DNA from: Gammaproteobacteria bacterium
GTDB taxonomy: Bacteria > Pseudomonadota > Gammaproteobacteria > Pseudomonadales > Pseudomonadaceae
Reading direction: 5' to 3'
Assembly (NCBI GenBank): GCA_023475025.1
Contig: JAMCWB010000061.1
Location: 1 to 60,710 of the forward strand
Length of the DNA: 60,710 bases
Numbering within the stretch: the stretch's first letter is position 1; each line of letters begins with the position of its first letter. Shown one piece after another: positions 1 through 7,298 of this stretch. Under the pieces are notes generated by a model. That model was not told the origin of the DNA and ran no database searches. It saw only the letters and a list, made by a program, of their open reading frames with translations. The position numbers and the translations under genes are program-made.

Positions 1-121
1 GGCTTCCTTCAGACCCCACCGTTGGCCAGTGACGCCCTTGCCATTCAGATTGTCTTCCCCTCGGTCGGGGTGACTCCACCTTCTTTCAGGTGGACGGGTT
101 TGCCGGCTTCGCCGGGCAAAC
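1..121 (-). mobile_element. 5' part of a group II intron (domain I), cut by the window edge
   Basis: No protein is encoded here, but the minus strand reads like the start of a group II intron ribozyme. It begins at position 121 with GTTTGCCCGGC, close to the GTGCGCCCGGC start of many bacterial group II introns. It then has a GGTGGAGTCACCC block, a GGCAAGGGCGTC block and the GTCTGAAGGAAGCC segment typical of domain I. The order and spacing match remembered intron 5' ends. The first bases differ from the usual GUGYG, and the intron-encoded reverse transcriptase would lie left of the window. The 5' end abuts the T-tract of the fliT terminator, a site type known for bacterial class C introns. Recognition is from memory; intron class is not assigned. 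Confidence 0.62.
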
Positions 122-152
122 AAAAAAGGCAGGCTCAAGGCCTGCCTTTTTT
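122..152 (-). terminator. Rho-independent terminator of the flagellar genes
   Basis: A perfect 7-bp stem GGCAGGC/GCCTGCC (128-134 with 140-146) with a 5-nt loop is flanked by six A on the left and six T on the right. On the minus strand this is a stem followed by TTTTTT, 16 bp past the fliT stop codon. The flanking A tract means it could also work in the other direction. Confidence 0.88.
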
Positions 153-167
153 CAACAACAAACAAAG

Positions 168-464
168 TCACTCAAACAACTGATACACCTTTGCACCCTG
201 CTGACTGCGCTGCAGCCCCTGCAGCTCTTCCGCCAGCTTACCCTGCACCGCCTGGCACAAGGCAATGACTTCACGGTAAGTCGTCAGCAGACTATCCAGC
301 GCATCCGCCAGCGCCTGGTCATCGCGCTTGGGCTGACTCACGGCTTCGGCCACCAGATCGCGGGTCAGCAGATCCAGCTCGGCTACCTGCTCCCAATCAC
401 CCGCCTGCACAGCAGTGATCAGCGCCTTATGGGTATCTTCCAACTGTTTAACGGCCACCGCCAT
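168..464 (-). CDS. fliT: FliT-like flagellar export chaperone
   Basis: A 98-residue, mostly helical protein rich in Leu, Gln and Glu, last in the fliC-flaG-fliD-fliS-fliS-fliT order. The small helical size and the place after fliS fit FliT, the chaperone of the filament cap protein FliD that also modulates flagellar gene activation in enteric bacteria. Sequence conservation in this family is weak, so the name rests on position and size. The ATG at 464 has a GAGGAG ribosome site just upstream, and the gene starts 11 bp after the fliS stop, so it is likely co-transcribed. The terminator at 122-152 follows it. Confidence 0.72.
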   Translation of the reverse strand: MAVAVKQLEDTHKALITAVQAGDWEQVAELDLLTRDLVAEAVSQPKRDDQALADALDSLLTTYREVIALCQAVQGKLAEELQGLQRSQQGAKVYQLFE

Positions 465-475
465 GACAGCTCTCC

Positions 476-859
476 TCAGGACTGGCGAATACCATCCCAG
501 CCTTCTTTAATCTCACGCAGCAAATTTGCCACTTCATCCAGCAGCGCCGGATCATTATTCAGGTTGGCTTGCGCCAGGCGCTGCTGCATGAACTGATACA
601 GCTCATTCAGATTAGCCGCCACTTCACCGCCCTGCTTGATGTCCAAAGCATCCTGCAAACCGCCAATAATAGCCACCGCCTTGCCAATCAACTCACCCTT
701 GAGCGGGGTATTACCATATTGCATGGCACCTTTGGCCTGGGCAATACGTTGCAAGCCCCCTTCCATCAGCATCTGGATCAACCGATGCGGATCAGCCTCG
801 CTGACCTGGGCATTTACGTTGACTGTCTGGTACTGCTTCATTGCGGTGTAGGCGTTCAT
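476..859 (-). CDS. fliS: flagellar export chaperone FliS
   Basis: FliS binds the C-terminal disordered segment of flagellin in the cytoplasm, prevents early polymerisation and delivers it to the flagellar type III exporter. The product starting at the ATG at 859 is 127 residues (MNAYTAMKQYQTVNVNAQ...), the normal family length. It has the typical N-terminal Tyr/Gln segment, a four-helix body with DPHRLIQMLMEGGLQRI, and a C-terminal KEGWDGI motif. An upstream in-frame ATG at 895 would add 12 unlikely residues; the start at 859 has AGGA about 10 nt before it. It is the second of two fliS genes here. Confidence 0.9.
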   Translation of the reverse strand: MNAYTAMKQYQTVNVNAQVSEADPHRLIQMLMEGGLQRIAQAKGAMQYGNTPLKGELIGKAVAIIGGLQDALDIKQGGEVAANLNELYQFMQQRLAQANLNNDPALLDEVANLLREIKEGWDGIRQS

Positions 860-945
860 GGCAACCGATTCCTGCGCTAAGTGATACATGATCACTGTAT
901 CGGCTGCCTGACGAAAACTTTAACGCAAATCAATGAAGAATTACC

Positions 946-1320
946 TCAGGACACCTCAGACTCAATCCCGTCCCAACCGTCCTTGATCTCTTTCAACAGA
1001 GCCTCGACCTCATCCAACGAACGCGGCGTATCATCCAGCGCCACGCCCGCCAGCTTGCGGGTCATATAATCATAGAGCGCATCCAGATTCTGCGCGATCT
1101 CACCGCCCAGCTCCTTATCCAGCGCCGCCTGCAAGGCACCGATAATACTGATGGTACCGCTCACCGCCATACCACGGCGCGCCGGATCACCCATCTGCTG
1201 CGCATGCCGCGCCAGGCGCACGCGCTCAATGGCACCGGCCAGCAACAACTGCACCGCCCGGTACTGGGAGACTTCCTGGGAAATATTGACCTTTTTGTAG
1301 GTATCGATCGGATTACTCAT
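946..1320 (-). CDS. FliS paralogue (second flagellin chaperone)
   Basis: A 124-residue FliS-family protein that resembles its downstream neighbour in design: N-terminal [10 protein letters not shown] segment, a middle with [14 protein letters not shown], and the C-terminal [10 protein letters not shown] motif. It therefore probably binds flagellin or another late export substrate. Its start codon overlaps the fliD stop by one base (TGATG), which implies translational coupling. Many pseudomonads carry a second fliS-like gene behind fliD. The two copies here are clearly diverged, so this is an old duplication. Which copy serves flagellin and which serves another substrate cannot be read from sequence. 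Confidence 0.85.
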   Translation of the reverse strand: MSNPIDTYKKVNISQEVSQYRAVQLLLAGAIERVRLARHAQQMGDPARRGMAVSGTISIIGALQAALDKELGGEIAQNLDALYDYMTRKLAGVALDDTPRSLDEVEALLKEIKDGWDGIESEVS

Positions 1321-2795
1321 CAGCGGCGTCTATCCTGTCTGACCACACCCGGAAGGTTGGCCAATTGATTGGTAAGGTAATCACTGGTCTGATTCAACTG
1401 ACCGACCAGGGAATCCATGGCGTTGAACTGCGCCAGCAGACGACTTTCCATCTGCGAAATGCGACGGGTCAGCTGATCACGCTGATCATCCACACTGCTC
1501 AGTGTGTTCTGCAGCGACTTGGTGCGGCTTTCAACCAGGCCATCACGCGCGGTATAAGGCGCTACACGACTTTCCAGCCGCCCCATCAGGCCATCTTTGC
1601 CGGTGAAAAACGCAGCCAGTTCATCAAAGTTCCTGTCCAGCGACTGCTCCAGGCGGGCACCATCCACTTCCAGAGTGCCGTCGCGCTGGGTACTGATACC
1701 CAGATCGCTGAGCAAGCGCAAACCACCCTCACCCTGCACACTGGCCAACTGATTACGCAAAGCGGTCTGCACATTTCGTACTGATGCATCGCCGACCAAA
1801 GGCGCAGCCAGGGGCTGGGAATCATCACCGCCCACCGGCGTAACCAGCGTCAGCGACTTCACGGTTTCCATCAGCTTGTTGTAACTCTCAACAAACTTGT
1901 TCACCTGACTGCGCACACCGGCGCGGTCTTCCCCCACGCGCAAACCAATACCGTCGGCATTGGCAATGGCTTCAGCTGACTGGGCGGCCTTGAGGTTGAG
2001 GGTTACGCCCTCAATCACCCCTTCAATGGTGTTGCTGGCGCTGCTGATGGCAATGCCATCAACAGCAATATTGGCATCACGGGCAAAACTGATTACGCGT
2101 GCCCCGCGCGGGTTGCCCGGGTCCAGCTCAACAGCCGCGAAGTCGGTCGTTTCAGGGGCAGTGAAAGCCAGCGATTGCAGCGCCTCGGAACCCGGGCCCG
2201 TATTACTGATCGCAACCTCGATATCCTTGCCAGCTCCCTTGATATCCGATGAAAGCACCAGGCGTGCACCACCTTCACCGCCGGGGTCGTTGACGATGGA
2301 AGCCGAGAGACCCAAGTCCGAACCGGCATCATTGATCGCCTTACGCAGCCCGGCAAGAGTGTTGTTGGTTTCATCGACCTCGATGGTCAGTGTTTTATCG
2401 CCAACAGACAGGGTCATGGTACCGGTACCCAGTTTCTGATCAGGCGCATCAACACCAGCCAAGGCAACCCGGCTGGACTGCGCCAGATTGAAAACCTGCA
2501 CACTGTAGTTGGCAGCCGAAGCGTCAGCGCTGGCTGTAGCCGTAAAAATATCGGTTTTGCTGGAAGTGGCCGTGCGCTTTTCGAAGATCGCCGGATCATT
2601 CAGCGACTTGAGGCTATTCTGAAAGTCGGTCAGGGCACTGCGGAACTGGCCCAGTGCAGAGATTTGCGTGGTGGTATTTCTTTCCAGCCGATCCAGCTGT
2701 GCCTTCTTCGGCGCACGCTCAGCGTCGACCATCGCCTTGACGATGCCTTTGACGTCAATACCGGAACCGATTCCACCAATGCCGCCGAGTACCAT
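1320..2795 (-). CDS. fliD: flagellar filament cap protein FliD (HAP2)
   Basis: FliD forms the cap at the filament tip that directs flagellin insertion, and in pseudomonads it also takes part in mucin adhesion. The 491-residue product has the FliD N-terminal domain ([15 protein letters not shown] start, then a coiled-coil heptad stretch at about 30-70) and a central region with flagellin-IN-like repeats. The C-terminal domain has [20 protein letters not shown] and a long coiled coil. Length and domain order are normal. A near-perfect sigma54 promoter lies at 2860-2874, 65 bp upstream, so this gene can be transcribed apart from flaG. It is followed by the fliS paralogue with a one-base overlap. 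Confidence 0.95.
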   Translation of the reverse strand: MVLGGIGGIGSGIDVKGIVKAMVDAERAPKKAQLDRLERNTTTQISALGQFRSALTDFQNSLKSLNDPAIFEKRTATSSKTDIFTATASADASAANYSVQVFNLAQSSRVALAGVDAPDQKLGTGTMTLSVGDKTLTIEVDETNNTLAGLRKAINDAGSDLGLSASIVNDPGGEGGARLVLSSDIKGAGKDIEVAISNTGPGSEALQSLAFTAPETTDFAAVELDPGNPRGARVISFARDANIAVDGIAISSASNTIEGVIEGVTLNLKAAQSAEAIANADGIGLRVGEDRAGVRSQVNKFVESYNKLMETVKSLTLVTPVGGDDSQPLAAPLVGDASVRNVQTALRNQLASVQGEGGLRLLSDLGISTQRDGTLEVDGARLEQSLDRNFDELAAFFTGKDGLMGRLESRVAPYTARDGLVESRTKSLQNTLSSVDDQRDQLTRRISQMESRLLAQFNAMDSLVGQLNQTSDYLTNQLANLPGVVRQDRRR

Positions 2796-2859
2796 AGCCC
2801 TACCCTCGTGACCGTTTATTGACGGCCCTGTACCGAATGAATGTGTCCGGTTAGGTCAG

Positions 2860-2874
2860 GCAAGTTACGTGCCA
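2860..2874 (-). promoter_or_regulatory. sigma54 (RpoN) promoter of fliD
   Basis: The minus strand reads TGGCACG-TAAC-TTGC, matching the sigma54 -24/-12 consensus TGGCACG-N4-TTGC exactly, with the proper 4-base spacing. It lies 65 bp before the fliD ATG. In P. aeruginosa, fliD is known to depend on RpoN and the activator FleQ, which agrees. A FleQ site was not identified. Confidence 0.85.
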
Positions 2875-2896
2875 GCAAACCGGCTGGCAGAAGGTG

Positions 2897-3307
2897 TCAG
2901 GCTTCTGCCTCGAACAACAGACTGCGAATTTCCGACAGACTCTCGGACAGGCGCAGCGCCTCTTCCGATGGAATCTGACGAATGACGTCACCACTGGTAG
3001 CTTCGGTGACATTGATCACCACCTGACCACTGGCATCGTCCAGTTGAAAATAGATATCCCGCCGTACCGACTGCACAAAGTCCTGCATATCGGATACCAC
3101 GGCTTGCAAATCTTCGGGTTCCATCCGTTCAGCTGGCCTGGCCTGCTCGACGGCTTCGCGGGTCTGAGCCGCAACTGCCTGCACTGCCGGCTGCGCCGCG
3201 ACCTGGCTTGACTTGGCAAGGCTGTTCTGGCCTGTACCTGCCTCCACTGAGATGCCGCTGCTTGAAGAGCGGTTCAGTTCAAAAGGTTTGGAAACGCCAA
3301 TATCCAT
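2897..3307 (-). CDS. flaG: FlaG-family flagellar protein
   Basis: A 136-residue protein of the FlaG family, lying between fliC and fliD as in other polar flagellates, where FlaG affects filament length. The first half is low-complexity (Ala, Gln, Val, Ser rich) and probably disordered. The conserved C-terminal half (about 65-136) carries FQLDDASGQVVINVTEATSG and the characteristic IRQIPSEEALRL motif. It starts 71 bp after the fliC stop with a hairpin between. Function in the cell is inferred from homologues. Confidence 0.9.
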   Translation of the reverse strand: MDIGVSKPFELNRSSSSGISVEAGTGQNSLAKSSQVAAQPAVQAVAAQTREAVEQARPAERMEPEDLQAVVSDMQDFVQSVRRDIYFQLDDASGQVVINVTEATSGDVIRQIPSEEALRLSESLSEIRSLLFEAEA

Positions 3308-3330
3308 GGTGCTTACCTCACATAGGATAA

Positions 3331-3358
3331 TGCGGGGAAAGGTTGCCCCTTCCCCGCA
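3331..3358 (-). terminator. hairpin after fliC, possible terminator or attenuator
   Basis: A 9-bp perfect stem TGCGGGGAA/TTCCCCGCA (3331-3339 with 3350-3358) sits between the fliC stop and the flaG start. On the minus strand it is followed by TTATCC rather than a T-run, so it may only partly terminate, or may protect the abundant fliC message from decay. Confidence 0.5.
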
Positions 3359-3378
3359 GTCTAACCCCTTTTACTCCC

Positions 3379-5292
3379 TTAGCCCAAGAGGCTGAGGACG
3401 GCCTGGGGCAGCTGGTTGGCCTGCGCCAGGATAGAGGTACCGGCCTGCTGCAGAATCTGGTTCTTGGTCAGGTTGGCCGTTTCAGCAGCAAAGTCGGTAT
3501 CCATTACGCGACCGCGGGCAGCGGATACGTTCTCGGATACGTTCTGCAGGTTGCTGATGGTCGACTCGAAGCGGTTCTGGATCGCACCCAGAGAGGCCCG
3601 AGTAGAGTCGATTTCAGACAGGGCCGCGTCGATGGTGGCGATCGCCGACTGGGCACCGGTTACGGTGGTGATATCGATCTGCTCCACCGAGCTGTTCTTC
3701 GCACCGGCTGCCACACCGGGTGCCGAGGCACCGGCAGCGGCAAAGCCGAGGTTGGTCAAGCCGGCATCACCGGAGGCGGCAGCCCCCACAGCAACACTGG
3801 CATCACCACTCTTTTCGGTGGTAACAAAGGCCAGGCGACCCTCATTCACAGTGGCACGCACATTGCCCGCCAGAGTAGTGTTACCGGCAATCTGCTGGTT
3901 GATGTTGTCGGCCAGCGATTCCAGGGTAGTGTAGTTGCCGGAGGCGATGGTAATAGTCTGCTCGGCACCACCGTTGAGCGCCAGGGTGAACTGCTGGTTG
4001 CCACCGGCAGTCCCGGTGGTTGCAGTGCGGCCAGCACCAAACAGCGCGTCAGCATGGGTACCGGTAACGGTCAGCGGTTCTTCATTCAGGGTGCCAGTCT
4101 GGGTCAGGCTCAGCACACCAGCGTTCTCGGTCACCTGCACCAGACCGTTCAGTGCGCCACCAGCATCGATCTGCGACTGGATGGCAGATACCAGGCCAGC
4201 AACGTTGCCGGTGTAGTCCTGGTCCAGAGTGATGGTCTGAGTGGTGCCATCCAGATCGATATCAAAGGTGGCCTGGGCGGTGTTGCCTGCTGTTTGAACA
4301 GCACCTGTACCAGTATCAACTGTAGCGAAGATGTTGGTTGCGCCGTTACCAGCTACTGTCAATTCATTGCCCGAGAAATCACCGGATTGCGCGAGTTCTC
4401 TCAGCGTGATGGCACCAGTATCAGCATCGGCTTCTGCCTCCACACGACCGGCAAGATTAGCGTTAAGCGCAATTTGAGCATTGATTGCGCTAGCCAAGGT
4501 CGCAGATGTATACGTATCGTCAGCAAGGGTTATCGTTTCAGGCGATGCAATGGAGCCACCACTGATCGACAATACGTTGTTGGTACTGGCGGCATTAATA
4601 TCCAGAGTCGTTGGCGCTGCAGCAGCAGAAAGAACAGAAGCACTACCAGCTACCGAGTTGTCAAAGTCCAGAGCTGCAGTCGCACTGCCGACCACTGTTG
4701 AGGGAGTGGTGTCGGTGATAGTCAGGCTGGTCGGGCCGGCAGCGGCAACCAGATTGGCCGCAGTGGCGTCACGGCTGGCACGGGTACCCATATCGGTGGT
4801 GCGGAAGCTGTCGATCTTAACGCTGATGGTTTCGTTGGCCTGGGCGCCGACCTGGATGTTCTCGGCGAAGCTGCCGCCGAACAGGTCCTTGCTGCCGAAC
4901 TTGGTGGTGGTGGAGATACGGTCCAGCTCGTTCTTCAGCTGTACCACTTCGTCGTTCAGCGCCTTGCGCTCGGAATCACCCAGACCGCCGTTGGCCGACT
5001 GCAGGGACAGGTCACGCATACGCTGCAGGATGTTGGTGGATTCCTGCAGGGCACCTTCAGCGGTCTGTGCCAGCGAGATACCGTCATTGGCGTTACGCAC
5101 CGCCACGCCCAGACCATTGATCTGACTGGTCAGGCGGTTGGCAATTTGCAGGCCGGCGGCGTCGTCTTTGGCGCTGTTGATACGCGAACCGGATGACAGA
5201 CGCTCCAGAGACGTTTGCAGCGCGCTTGAGCTGCGACCCAGATTGTTCTGGGCGTTGAGAGATGCAACGTTAGTATTTACTGTAAGTGACAT
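3379..5292 (-). CDS. fliC: flagellin with an enlarged, repeat-built variable region
   Basis: The filament subunit, secreted by the flagellar exporter. The ATG at 5292 ([15 protein letters not shown]) has a strong GGAGG upstream; a further in-frame ATG at 5334 is not needed. The product is 637 residues, longer than the roughly 390-490 typical of P. aeruginosa flagellins. Residues 1-165 form the conserved D0/D1 arm ([20 protein letters not shown]) and 545-637 the C-terminal D1/D0 arm ending in LSLLG. The centre holds three similar beta-rich blocks at about 226-320, 338-418 and 434-512. Each has an ITL/ITI strand, a short helix with NAQI/IQSQI/INQQI, and a following strand, as in flagellin-IN motifs. 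A sigma28 promoter lies at 5389-5415. Confidence 0.97.
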   Translation of the reverse strand: MSLTVNTNVASLNAQNNLGRSSSALQTSLERLSSGSRINSAKDDAAGLQIANRLTSQINGLGVAVRNANDGISLAQTAEGALQESTNILQRMRDLSLQSANGGLGDSERKALNDEVVQLKNELDRISTTTKFGSKDLFGGSFAENIQVGAQANETISVKIDSFRTTDMGTRASRDATAANLVAAAGPTSLTITDTTPSTVVGSATAALDFDNSVAGSASVLSAAAAPTTLDINAASTNNVLSISGGSIASPETITLADDTYTSATLASAINAQIALNANLAGRVEAEADADTGAITLRELAQSGDFSGNELTVAGNGATNIFATVDTGTGAVQTAGNTAQATFDIDLDGTTQTITLDQDYTGNVAGLVSAIQSQIDAGGALNGLVQVTENAGVLSLTQTGTLNEEPLTVTGTHADALFGAGRTATTGTAGGNQQFTLALNGGAEQTITIASGNYTTLESLADNINQQIAGNTTLAGNVRATVNEGRLAFVTTEKSGDASVAVGAAASGDAGLTNLGFAAAGASAPGVAAGAKNSSVEQIDITTVTGAQSAIATIDAALSEIDSTRASLGAIQNRFESTISNLQNVSENVSAARGRVMDTDFAAETANLTKNQILQQAGTSILAQANQLPQAVLSLLG

Positions 5293-5388
5293 GGTGATGC
5301 CTCCGTAAAACCTGTTAAATGTTTGCCTGAGCAAGCGATCTCAGGGCGGGCTTTGCCCAGGCACCCATCGAGTTCGCGTTCAATCAAG

Positions 5389-5415
5389 TTATCGGCGTGC
5401 CATCAGAAAGCTTTA
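5389..5415 (-). promoter_or_regulatory. sigma28 (FliA) promoter of fliC
   Basis: The minus strand reads TAAAGCTT, 11 bases, GCCGATAA. This matches the sigma28 consensus TAAAGTTT-N11-GCCGATAA at 15 of 16 positions with exact spacing. The site lies 97 bp upstream of the fliC start codon, as expected for a class IV (latest) flagellar gene. Confidence 0.93.
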
Positions 5416-5900
5416 GGATTTTTGCGGAAAATATTTTTTCTGCTGCGATGTCAACTACTTAGCTAACACCAAACCCCATCACTTCCCCGACAGGCCTTGC
5501 AATGACACACCATAACCTGTCGATACTCATATAACGGCCATGCGTCAAAAAACTTGAGCGACTATGCGCCATTATTTTGCTCCGAACAGCATTGAGTATC
5601 TGCTTGACCGGCAAAACCATTGTCGAGCAGAAGCTCGACACGCCCAGGAAACGCCAGCTCCCGGGAGGGACGACGCCCCCGTCGTCCAGCAAAGGTGGGA
5701 GCAAAATCGGGGTCAGGTCTTGTCTTTTGCCCCTCTGATCACAAAATCAACCCATCAGCCCGCAGCCCGCAGCCCGCAGCCAGCCTTGCAGCCCCCCCAC
5801 CCCCGGCAACCGCGCCCTACACAAGCAATTCAACAAAAAGGCTCGCATGCCAACCCCGAGCTGCGACAATGGCACAAACCTCTTCACCCGGAGTCAGCAC
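5416..5900. repeat. intergenic stretch with REP-like hairpins and a half copy of the dispersed repeat
   Basis: No convincing gene was seen in these 485 bases. They hold small palindromes: GTCGAGC/GCTCGAC around 5622-5640 and GGACGACG/CGTCGTCC around 5668-5691. A single arm of the AAAATCGGGGTCAGG family follows at 5702-5733; the other arm is absent. Next come about three direct copies of the heptamer CCCGCAG near 5759-5780. This looks like accumulated REP-type debris between the fliC promoter and the next gene. Confidence 0.6.
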
Positions 5901-6383
5901 ATGGCGAATCTGCTTACCAACCTGCCCTCCCGCGAAAACCGCCCCAGATGGCAGCCCTGGCGCACCCTCGCCCTGGCTACCGCAGCCAGCAGCCTGATCG
6001 CCTGCACCACACCCGCCCCGGCACCCGCGCCAATCCCAGAACACCAGGCCCGCATCAGCTTCAGCACCCAACCCATGGACAACCTGCGCGCCCATCGCCT
6101 GAATGGTGAACTAGTGCGTAGCCTGCGCTTTGACGACCTGCCCGCCGGCGAACATGTACTGGAAGTACGCTTTCGCTTTGAACGCCCCGGCGGCGGCAAA
6201 CCCGGCCTGCGCGAACCCCAGCACCGCACCTGCGACTTGCGCATTCACTATGCAGGCTTTAAAGGTGGGGAGCAGTACGCCATCCGCGCCGAGCTATTCA
6301 ACTGGCGGCCAAGAGGATGGTTGCAAGATGCAGAAGGAACACGCCTGTCGACCGCAGACCTAATCCGCTGCTCGCCAGGCTAA
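5901..6383 (+). CDS. predicted lipoprotein of unknown function
   Basis: A 160-residue protein with a long N-terminal region, a hydrophobic stretch and a lipobox (SSLIAC, Cys at about 34), followed by a Pro/Ala-rich linker (PAPAPAPIP). It is therefore probably an anchored lipoprotein. The mature part is a small beta-rich domain: the phrase DLPAGEHVLEVRFRFE resembles PEGA-like carbohydrate or surface-layer domains, and two Cys could form a disulfide. The ATG at 5901 has a GGAG site 8 bases upstream; an ATG at 5847 would lengthen the N-terminus without a ribosome site. I do not recognise a named family. Confidence 0.65.
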   Translation: MANLLTNLPSRENRPRWQPWRTLALATAASSLIACTTPAPAPAPIPEHQARISFSTQPMDNLRAHRLNGELVRSLRFDDLPAGEHVLEVRFRFERPGGGKPGLREPQHRTCDLRIHYAGFKGGEQYAIRAELFNWRPRGWLQDAEGTRLSTADLIRCSPG

Positions 6384-6392
6384 AACAAATCA

Positions 6393-6409
6393 GGGGCAAG
6401 ACTTGCCCC
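6393..6409 (-). terminator. weak hairpin between convergent genes
   Basis: GGGGCAA/TTGCCCC forms a 7-bp stem with a 3-nt loop between two convergent genes. On the minus strand the sequence after it is T-rich (TGATTTGTTTTA), so it may end the antitoxin transcript. There is no uninterrupted T-tract. Confidence 0.4.
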
Positions 6410-6418
6410 CGAACCACC

Positions 6419-6943
6419 TTATGCGGTTAGCAGCCGGATGTCTTTTTGGTTATTGATCGGATGACGACTCGCTTCCTTGGCGATGTTGACTGCCAGCGCC
6501 ACGCTTGCCACCTCCAGCAGGTCAGCATCCAGTTGATAACCGCCTCGGGCCTTCAACCAGCCAAGAACTTCTGCCAGATGCCAGATTGAAGCACTGCCTT
6601 CATGGACTGGCAGCGGAAAGCTGCTCCTGTGCGCAAGCATAAGTTTGCGCATCGCTTGACGAGAAATACCCACAATCTCCGCTACATCCGTCAAGCCAAC
6701 CAGATCCGGCGACACCTCTATCAGGCTGGCTTTAGGCAGCGCTGTTCTTACATCAGCCAAAGCGGTGTAGATCGCCTCTTGCGCTGTGTTCGCTTCACGA
6801 CTGAACTCCAGCGCCAGTCGACCTGGCTGACCCACACCAACGAGCGCATCATCACACCCCGCAGCCCCAAGGTATTCGATCAGCACATCAGGATCATCAC
6901 ACTGGTCAGGCAGCCGGTATTTCAGGGTAAAAATATATTCCAT
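6419..6943 (-). CDS. HTH antitoxin-like partner of the HicA-like protein
   Basis: A 174-residue protein in two parts. Residues 1-85 look like a small alpha/beta domain (MEYIFTLKYRLP..., then GRLALEFSREA and a helix), comparable in layout to HicB-type antitoxin domains. Residues about 95-150 form a helix-turn-helix of the AlpA/MerR kind: VGLTDVAEIVGISRQAMRKL followed by a wing with WHLAEVLGWL. It starts 3 bp after the stop of the small upstream gene, with its GAGGA ribosome site inside that gene, so the two are translationally linked. The arrangement suggests an antitoxin that also represses the operon. This is an inference from architecture, not a named family. Confidence 0.62.
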   Translation of the reverse strand: MEYIFTLKYRLPDQCDDPDVLIEYLGAAGCDDALVGVGQPGRLALEFSREANTAQEAIYTALADVRTALPKASLIEVSPDLVGLTDVAEIVGISRQAMRKLMLAHRSSFPLPVHEGSASIWHLAEVLGWLKARGGYQLDADLLEVASVALAVNIAKEASRHPINNQKDIRLLTA

Positions 6944-6946
6944 GAT

Positions 6947-7216
6947 TCAATCCTCTGGTGCCGTCTCGGCCCAAGGCTGACGAAGGGAGCACTTGTCCAC
7001 CACTCTACGCAGCGCCCTTGCATGACTGACTGCATTCCTTGGTGTGCTCCATACACTTGCAATACAGAACTCACCGCAACGGCAGGCATCATCATTGAAG
7101 GGACAATAGATTTTCCCCCAGGCATGACCACCACCTACCTCGATTCGCCAGCCCTCTTTTTCGGCGTACTTTAACGCAGCTTCAATCTCTTTTTTGGGGT
7201 GCGCTGGGCGAGACAT
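6947..7216 (-). CDS. HicA-like toxin candidate with a cysteine cluster
   Basis: An 89-residue basic protein. Its first helix (HPKKEIEAALKYAEKEGW), the motif GGGHAWGKIYCP (His31) and the C-terminal helix with NAVSHARALRRVV follow the alpha-beta-beta-beta-alpha plan of HicA mRNA interferases, whose active His sits in a Gly-Ser-His turn after the first helix. Unlike typical HicA proteins it has four Cys close together (38, 45, 47, 51), which could bind a metal. It is the first gene of a two-gene unit with the HTH protein. GGAG lies 7 nt before the ATG. Toxin activity is inferred from fold-like motifs and gene pairing only. Confidence 0.6.
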   Translation of the reverse strand: MSRPAHPKKEIEAALKYAEKEGWRIEVGGGHAWGKIYCPFNDDACRCGEFCIASVWSTPRNAVSHARALRRVVDKCSLRQPWAETAPED

Positions 7217-7298
7217 TCCTTATCTCCAAGCTTGATTATGCCAAACAGGGTTGTCGAATGACAACCATATTGATTCTAATGCTCATCCTCCAGAGATT

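Noticed and set aside
2897..5125. Long plus-strand open frames opposite fliC and flaG (for example 3343-4701)
   Set aside because: They are antisense shadows of the flagellin gene, Gly/Ser/Thr-rich with no domain or start signal; the minus frame has full FliC motifs and a sigma28 promoter.
5459..5704. Possible 81-residue minus-strand gene
   Set aside because: It covers REP-like palindromes and has no ribosome site; the translated text is what such repeats commonly give.
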